This document shows positions 30,117 to 32,518 of a stretch of DNA of 32,518 bases, piece after piece. The stretch lies in the NCBI GenBank assembly GCA_947650875.1, contig CANSXE010000018.1:1-32518 (forward strand), in the 5' to 3' direction. Position 1 is the stretch's first letter; each line of letters starts with the position of its first letter. The notes beneath the pieces were generated by a model. It was not told the origin of the DNA and made no database searches. It saw only the letters and a program-made list of their open reading frames with translations. This DNA is from an uncultured Bacillota bacterium (GTDB taxonomy: Bacteria; Bacillota; Clostridia; Oscillospirales; Oscillospiraceae). The position numbers and the translations under genes were made by a program.

Positions 30117-30464
30117 TTACAGCTTTTCCTCCCACTCCCCCTGACGAAAACCGGTGAGCACAAAGCCGTCCCCCACCAGAATGGGCCGCTTGACCAGCAT
30201 CCCGTCGGTGGCCAGCAGCGCCAGCTGCTCCTCGTCGCTCATCCCGGGCAGCCTGTCCTTCAGGCCCAGCTCCCGGTATTGCATGCCAGAGGTGTTAAAA
30301 AATTTTTTCAGCGGCATCCCGCTGGCCTGCCACCAGGTCCGCAGCTCGTCGGCGGTGGGATTTTCCTCCTTGATGTGCCGCTGGGCATAGTCCGCGCCGC
30401 GCTCATCCAGGAATTTTTTGGCCTTCTGGCAGGTGGTGCATTTGGGGTACCATAAAAACAGCAT
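30117..30464 (-). CDS. ArsC/Spx-family thioredoxin-fold protein
   Basis: This 115-residue protein belongs to the ArsC/Spx/YffB family. The N-terminal CTTC motif in WYPKCTTCQKAKKFLD is the redox-active CxxC, followed by the family signature RHIKEENPTADELRTWW and the C-terminal LVKRPILVGDG...GFRQGEWEE. The RPI-containing block is found in both arsenate reductase-like and Spx-like members. The RPIL...G and CxxC pattern fits the less well-known Spx/MgsR-like branch, and true arsenate reductase activity is doubtful. The ATG at 30464 is 9 bases after AAGGAG. Confidence 0.88.
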   Translation of the reverse strand: MLFLWYPKCTTCQKAKKFLDERGADYAQRHIKEENPTADELRTWWQASGMPLKKFFNTSGMQYRELGLKDRLPGMSDEEQLALLATDGMLVKRPILVGDGFVLTGFRQGEWEEKL

Positions 30465-30521
30465 GGTTCCACACTCCTTTACGTTTTGCCTATCGTACCA
30501 CATTTTGGCAAAACACGCAAG

Positions 30522-30698
30522 CTATCCCCCAAACTCCTCCGCCAGCATCTTCAGCTCCCCCAGGGTGGACACGGTGATGGTGCTCTCCAGCAGCCGCAGC
30601 TGGGCCTTGGCGGGCATCTGGTCCCAGTAGGACAGCAGGGCGGCGTCGTGTCCTACCACGTCCTGGGGCAGGCGGTAATACTGTTCAAATTGTTCCAT
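30522..30698 (-). CDS. Small hypothetical protein, 58 residues
   Basis: This short acidic protein (MEQFEQYYRLPQDVVGHDAALLSYW...) is not one I recognise. It is predicted to be helical and soluble. The ATG at 30698 has GGAGGGAG 8 bases upstream; the track start at 30719 is a GTG that lacks a site. It lies 57 bp before the ArsC/Spx-like gene on the same strand and probably shares its transcript. Host-like GC content and codon use support a real gene. Confidence 0.65.
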   Translation of the reverse strand: MEQFEQYYRLPQDVVGHDAALLSYWDQMPAKAQLRLLESTITVSTLGELKMLAEEFGG

Positions 30699-30761
30699 CA
30701 GTGTCTCCCTCCCGGTCACAGTTTATCCGGGAGAGACAGGTTCCATGCACCCAACAAAGAA

Positions 30762-30786
30762 GGAGACCGCCGTGAAAGCGGTCTCC
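30762..30786 (-). terminator. Probable terminator after the lipoprotein gene
   Basis: On the minus strand GGAGACCGC and GCGGTCTCC form a 9-bp stem with a 7-base loop, followed by TTCTTTGTT. The remaining gap (30787-30867) shows no gene; it contains another GC-rich imperfect hairpin near 30825-30855. Confidence 0.6.
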
Positions 30787-30867
30787 CCTCTGTCTGAAAT
30801 GCCAATCAGTCCTGTTTGTCTTTTCGCAGACCGCCCTCCGGCGGCCACGCCGGTCCTTTATCCCTCT

Positions 30868-31506
30868 TTACTGCCGCTCCATTTCCAGGGGGAACATATC
30901 AAAGCCTACGTCCATATCGCTGTCCAGGGTCATTTTGGAGTCCTTAATCTCAAAATCGAACTCTGTTTCACCGCCGTCTTCGTCCTCCAAAACCAGCTTG
31001 CCGTCCTTAGCTTCGTATGTGCCCTTCGTCTTCATATCCTCAAACTGGGACATGAGCGTATCCACATCCATCATGCTGTTCACATACTCATCATAGCTGG
31101 TACCAGCCAGCATCTGGAAATAGTCGTCCACAGACAAATCCATGCCCTGATCGGAAATCAGCTTTTCGATGTACTCCCGCATGCCGCTCTTCATGCTATC
31201 CACCACGTTGCCCATTGTGCTCTTGGCCTTCTCCTCATCAATGCTCATGGTGTACTTACCGTCTTTATCCAGGGAGAGATTGAGTATCAGGGTAACGTCG
31301 CTGATCTTGATGTATTCTGTGATGCTCTCGTCACCGACTGAGCTCTCCAGCATGGTGGTCATGGCGTCTGTAAGGTCCATCTCGCCCTTCCAGTCCCCAG
31401 CAATCTCATTCTTTGCGCCGCAGCCGGCAAAAGCCAGCAGCATGGCACATACCAGGCTCAGGCAAAGCAGGCCGGAAAGGCCTTTTTTCACATTATTACT
31501 TTTCAT
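30868..31506 (-). CDS. Secreted lipoprotein of unknown function
   Basis: This 212-residue protein starts with a lipoprotein signal peptide: basic N-terminus (MKSNNVKK), hydrophobic core and lipobox LAFAGC with the lipidated Cys29. The mature part begins with IAGDWKGEMDLTDA, a lipocalin-like or DUF-type beta-barrel opening (xGxW...), and consists of acidic helices and strands ending in a strand-rich segment (GTYEAKDGKLVLEDEDG). It should be anchored on the outer face of the membrane. The ATG at 31506 follows AAGGAG at 11 bases. It has its own promoter at 31581-31610. No function is assigned. Confidence 0.82.
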   Translation of the reverse strand: MKSNNVKKGLSGLLCLSLVCAMLLAFAGCGAKNEIAGDWKGEMDLTDAMTTMLESSVGDESITEYIKISDVTLILNLSLDKDGKYTMSIDEEKAKSTMGNVVDSMKSGMREYIEKLISDQGMDLSVDDYFQMLAGTSYDEYVNSMMDVDTLMSQFEDMKTKGTYEAKDGKLVLEDEDGGETEFDFEIKDSKMTLDSDMDVGFDMFPLEMERQ

Positions 31507-31580
31507 ACCTATCAAAACTCCTTTTTCGTTTCTTCAATCCATTTATGCGGGCCGGCTTATACAATGGACTGATTCCGATC

Positions 31581-31610
31581 ATTATACCACAGGCGCCTTT
31601 TCCCTGTCAA
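31581..31610 (-). promoter_or_regulatory. Strong sigma-A promoter for the lipoprotein gene
   Basis: On the minus strand TTGACA (31605-31610) and TATAAT (31581-31586) are both perfect consensus boxes with an 18-bp spacer, about 75 bases before the start codon. Confidence 0.85.
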
Positions 31611-31619
31611 TAAACACCA

Positions 31620-31650
31620 TGGGGAGACGCTTCTTACAAAGCTCTCCCCA
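31620..31650 (-). terminator. Probable terminator after the coiled-coil protein gene
   Basis: On the minus strand TGGGGAGA-GCTT and AAGC-G-TCTCCCCA form a hairpin with a one-base bulge, followed by TGGTGTTT. The T-run is weak, so termination may be partial, and the next promoter directly overlaps its 3' side. Confidence 0.55.
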
Positions 31651-31673
31651 CAGGTTGTATTCACTTGATTGCT

Positions 31674-32075
31674 TTAGTCCTTGTTCTCTTCCTCAACAGT
31701 CTCCGCCGCGTCAGCCACGGTCTCAGCTGTCTCCTCCACCGTCTCGGCGACGGTCTCGATCACATCCTCCACCTCGGGCTCAGGGTCGCCGGGCTGCTTC
31801 AGCTCCGCGATGCGGTCGTTGTTGGACTCGATGGCCGCCTTAGAGGCGGTAATCTTCTCGCACGCAGCGGCGAAGGCCCCGTCGGGAGAAGCGCCCTGCT
31901 CGGCGTAGTAGAGCTTGCCAATTTCGATGTAGGCCTTCTTGATGGCGTCCTCCTCGGCCATATTGGACATCTTCAGCTTGGCAATCTCGGCCAGCCGCTT
32001 GGATTGAGCAACGCCGGCCTGGGCCAGATCAGTGGCTTTGTCCTTCAAAGTATCAAAAGTATCCTTAAAATCCAT
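31674..32075 (-). CDS. Small helical / coiled-coil protein with an acidic ETV-repeat tail
   Basis: This 133-residue protein starts with a helical region (MDFKDTFDTLKDKATDLAQ...) that resembles small Firmicutes coiled-coil proteins, followed by IGKLYYAEQGASPDGAF and a coiled coil (ITASKAAIESNNDRIAELK). The last ~40 residues form an acidic tail with repeated ETV/EETAETV units. In relatives a zinc ribbon often follows the same helices; here no cysteine pair is present. There is no signal peptide. Start by ATG after AAGGAGG and a good promoter upstream. Function is unknown. Confidence 0.78.
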   Translation of the reverse strand: MDFKDTFDTLKDKATDLAQAGVAQSKRLAEIAKLKMSNMAEEDAIKKAYIEIGKLYYAEQGASPDGAFAAACEKITASKAAIESNNDRIAELKQPGDPEPEVEDVIETVAETVEETAETVADAAETVEEENKD

Positions 32076-32119
32076 TACACTGCCTCCTTACAAATTACGG
32101 TTTCCCGCTTGATGTCTCT

Positions 32120-32148
32120 ATTCTATCCGATTTCACCCCGGGACGCAA
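32120..32148 (-). promoter_or_regulatory. Probable sigma-A promoter for the coiled-coil protein gene
   Basis: On the minus strand TTGCGT (32143-32148) and TAGAAT (32120-32125) are separated by 17 bp, about 45 bases before the start codon. Confidence 0.65.
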
Positions 32149-32216
32149 GAGCCTTTATCATTATTTAATGATTTTTTCATCCGGTATATAGAGGGCTTTC
32201 ATCGTTCTGACAGAAA

Positions 32217-32518
32217 TCAATACCGTCCAAAGTCACCGGACCGGCCCTGGGTCACATCGGAACCAAACTGGTAGTCCTTGCCGGGGAGGATGGCGTTCAG
32301 GGCGATGCCGGCGATGGCAGCAATGGCCAGGGAGGTGAGGGTGATGTCGGTGCCCCCCACATGGAAGGTAAGACCGGAAAACTCGTTGTTAAAGCCCCAG
32401 ATTTTAAAGCCCAGGCCGCACACCATGATAACGGCGGCAATAATCAGGTTCCGGGAGTTGGTAAAGTCCACCCGGTTCTCCACCACGTTGCGCACGCCGA
32501 TGGCGGAGATCATGCCGT
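32217..32518 (-). CDS. Uracil/xanthine permease (NCS2 family), C-terminal end; 5' part outside window
   Basis: The frame is open to the end of the window, so the ATG at 32513 is internal. The visible ~100 residues contain SAIGVRNVVENRVDFTNSRN, a signature of UraA-type nucleobase:cation symporters, followed by two transmembrane helices (LIIAAVIMVCGLGFKIWGF and ITLTSLAIAAIAGIALNAIL) and a short cytoplasmic tail (LPGKDYQFGSDV...). It imports a nucleobase, most likely uracil, across the membrane. No clear terminator follows; it is transcribed toward the next promoter. Confidence 0.88.
   Translation of the reverse strand, partial: GMISAIGVRNVVENRVDFTNSRNLIIAAVIMVCGLGFKIWGFNNEFSGLTFHVGGTDITLTSLAIAAIAGIALNAILPGKDYQFGSDVTQGRSGDFGRY

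Noticed and set aside
30117-30464. Arsenate reductase (arsC) as a firm name
   Set aside because: The CxxC and C-terminal pattern fit the broader Spx/YffB-like branch, and no ars genes are nearby.
1-32518. tRNA or rRNA genes
   Set aside because: No tRNA-like cloverleaf or rRNA segment was noticed on reading both strands, although no dedicated search could be run.

Overview
The window looks like the chromosome of a spore-forming, anaerobic clostridial bacterium. The best guess is a gut Oscillospiraceae-type genome with high GC content (relatives of Flavonifractor or Pseudoflavonifractor). The evidence is a SpoIVB sporulation protease, a soluble three-subunit [FeFe]-hydrogenase, a ribosomal protein L27 that carries the Firmicutes-type N-terminal extension next to its Prp protease, AAGGAGG-type ribosome binding sites, and sigma-A promoters that match consensus well. 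No species can be assigned from the sequence alone.

Layout. Positions 1-1773 hold the end of pheT and a threonine aldolase. Positions 1880-5394 hold a DUF4397 protein with four proline-rich repeats, thiamine pyrophosphokinase, a DNA alkyl-repair protein, a VOC protein and an unknown protein; most have their own visible promoters or terminators. Positions 5559-9641 are a compact hydCBA operon for an NADH-linked, probably electron-bifurcating hydrogenase. Positions 9723-13957 on the minus strand carry rsmI, murC and a membrane diguanylate cyclase. trmN6 and an unknown membrane protein follow on the plus strand. Positions 15313-18978 on the minus strand form the rplU-prp-rpmA...obg cluster, transcribed from a near-consensus promoter. 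A terminator and four small genes (a flavodoxin, a collapsed PPC-domain gene and two YciI-like genes) lie between rpmA and obg.

The most notable region is 19690-28911, a visibly AT-rich island inserted in the 3' end of spoIVB. It is bounded by 121-bp direct repeats (118/121 identical by my alignment). These repeats are two copies of the last part of spoIVB and begin at the codon of the predicted catalytic serine. Inside is one six-gene minus-strand operon with a good promoter: a double-GHKL protein (MORC/Hsp90-like ATPase plus a histidine kinase half, with a 42-residue Ser-Asp/Glu repeat between them), a stand-alone receiver-domain protein, an HNH nuclease, a TaqI/Eco57I-like N6-adenine methyltransferase, an FRG-domain protein and an AIPR-domain protein. 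I infer a phage-defence, restriction-modification-like system that may be controlled by a phosphorelay. I see no integrase or transposase in it.

Beyond the island, 28902-32518 (minus strand) contains spoIVB with an exchanged C-terminus, an ArsC/Spx-like protein, a small unknown protein, a lipoprotein, a coiled-coil protein and the end of a uracil/xanthine-type permease. Many long ORFs in the supplied track are antisense or frame-shifted shadows caused by the high GC content and were left out.
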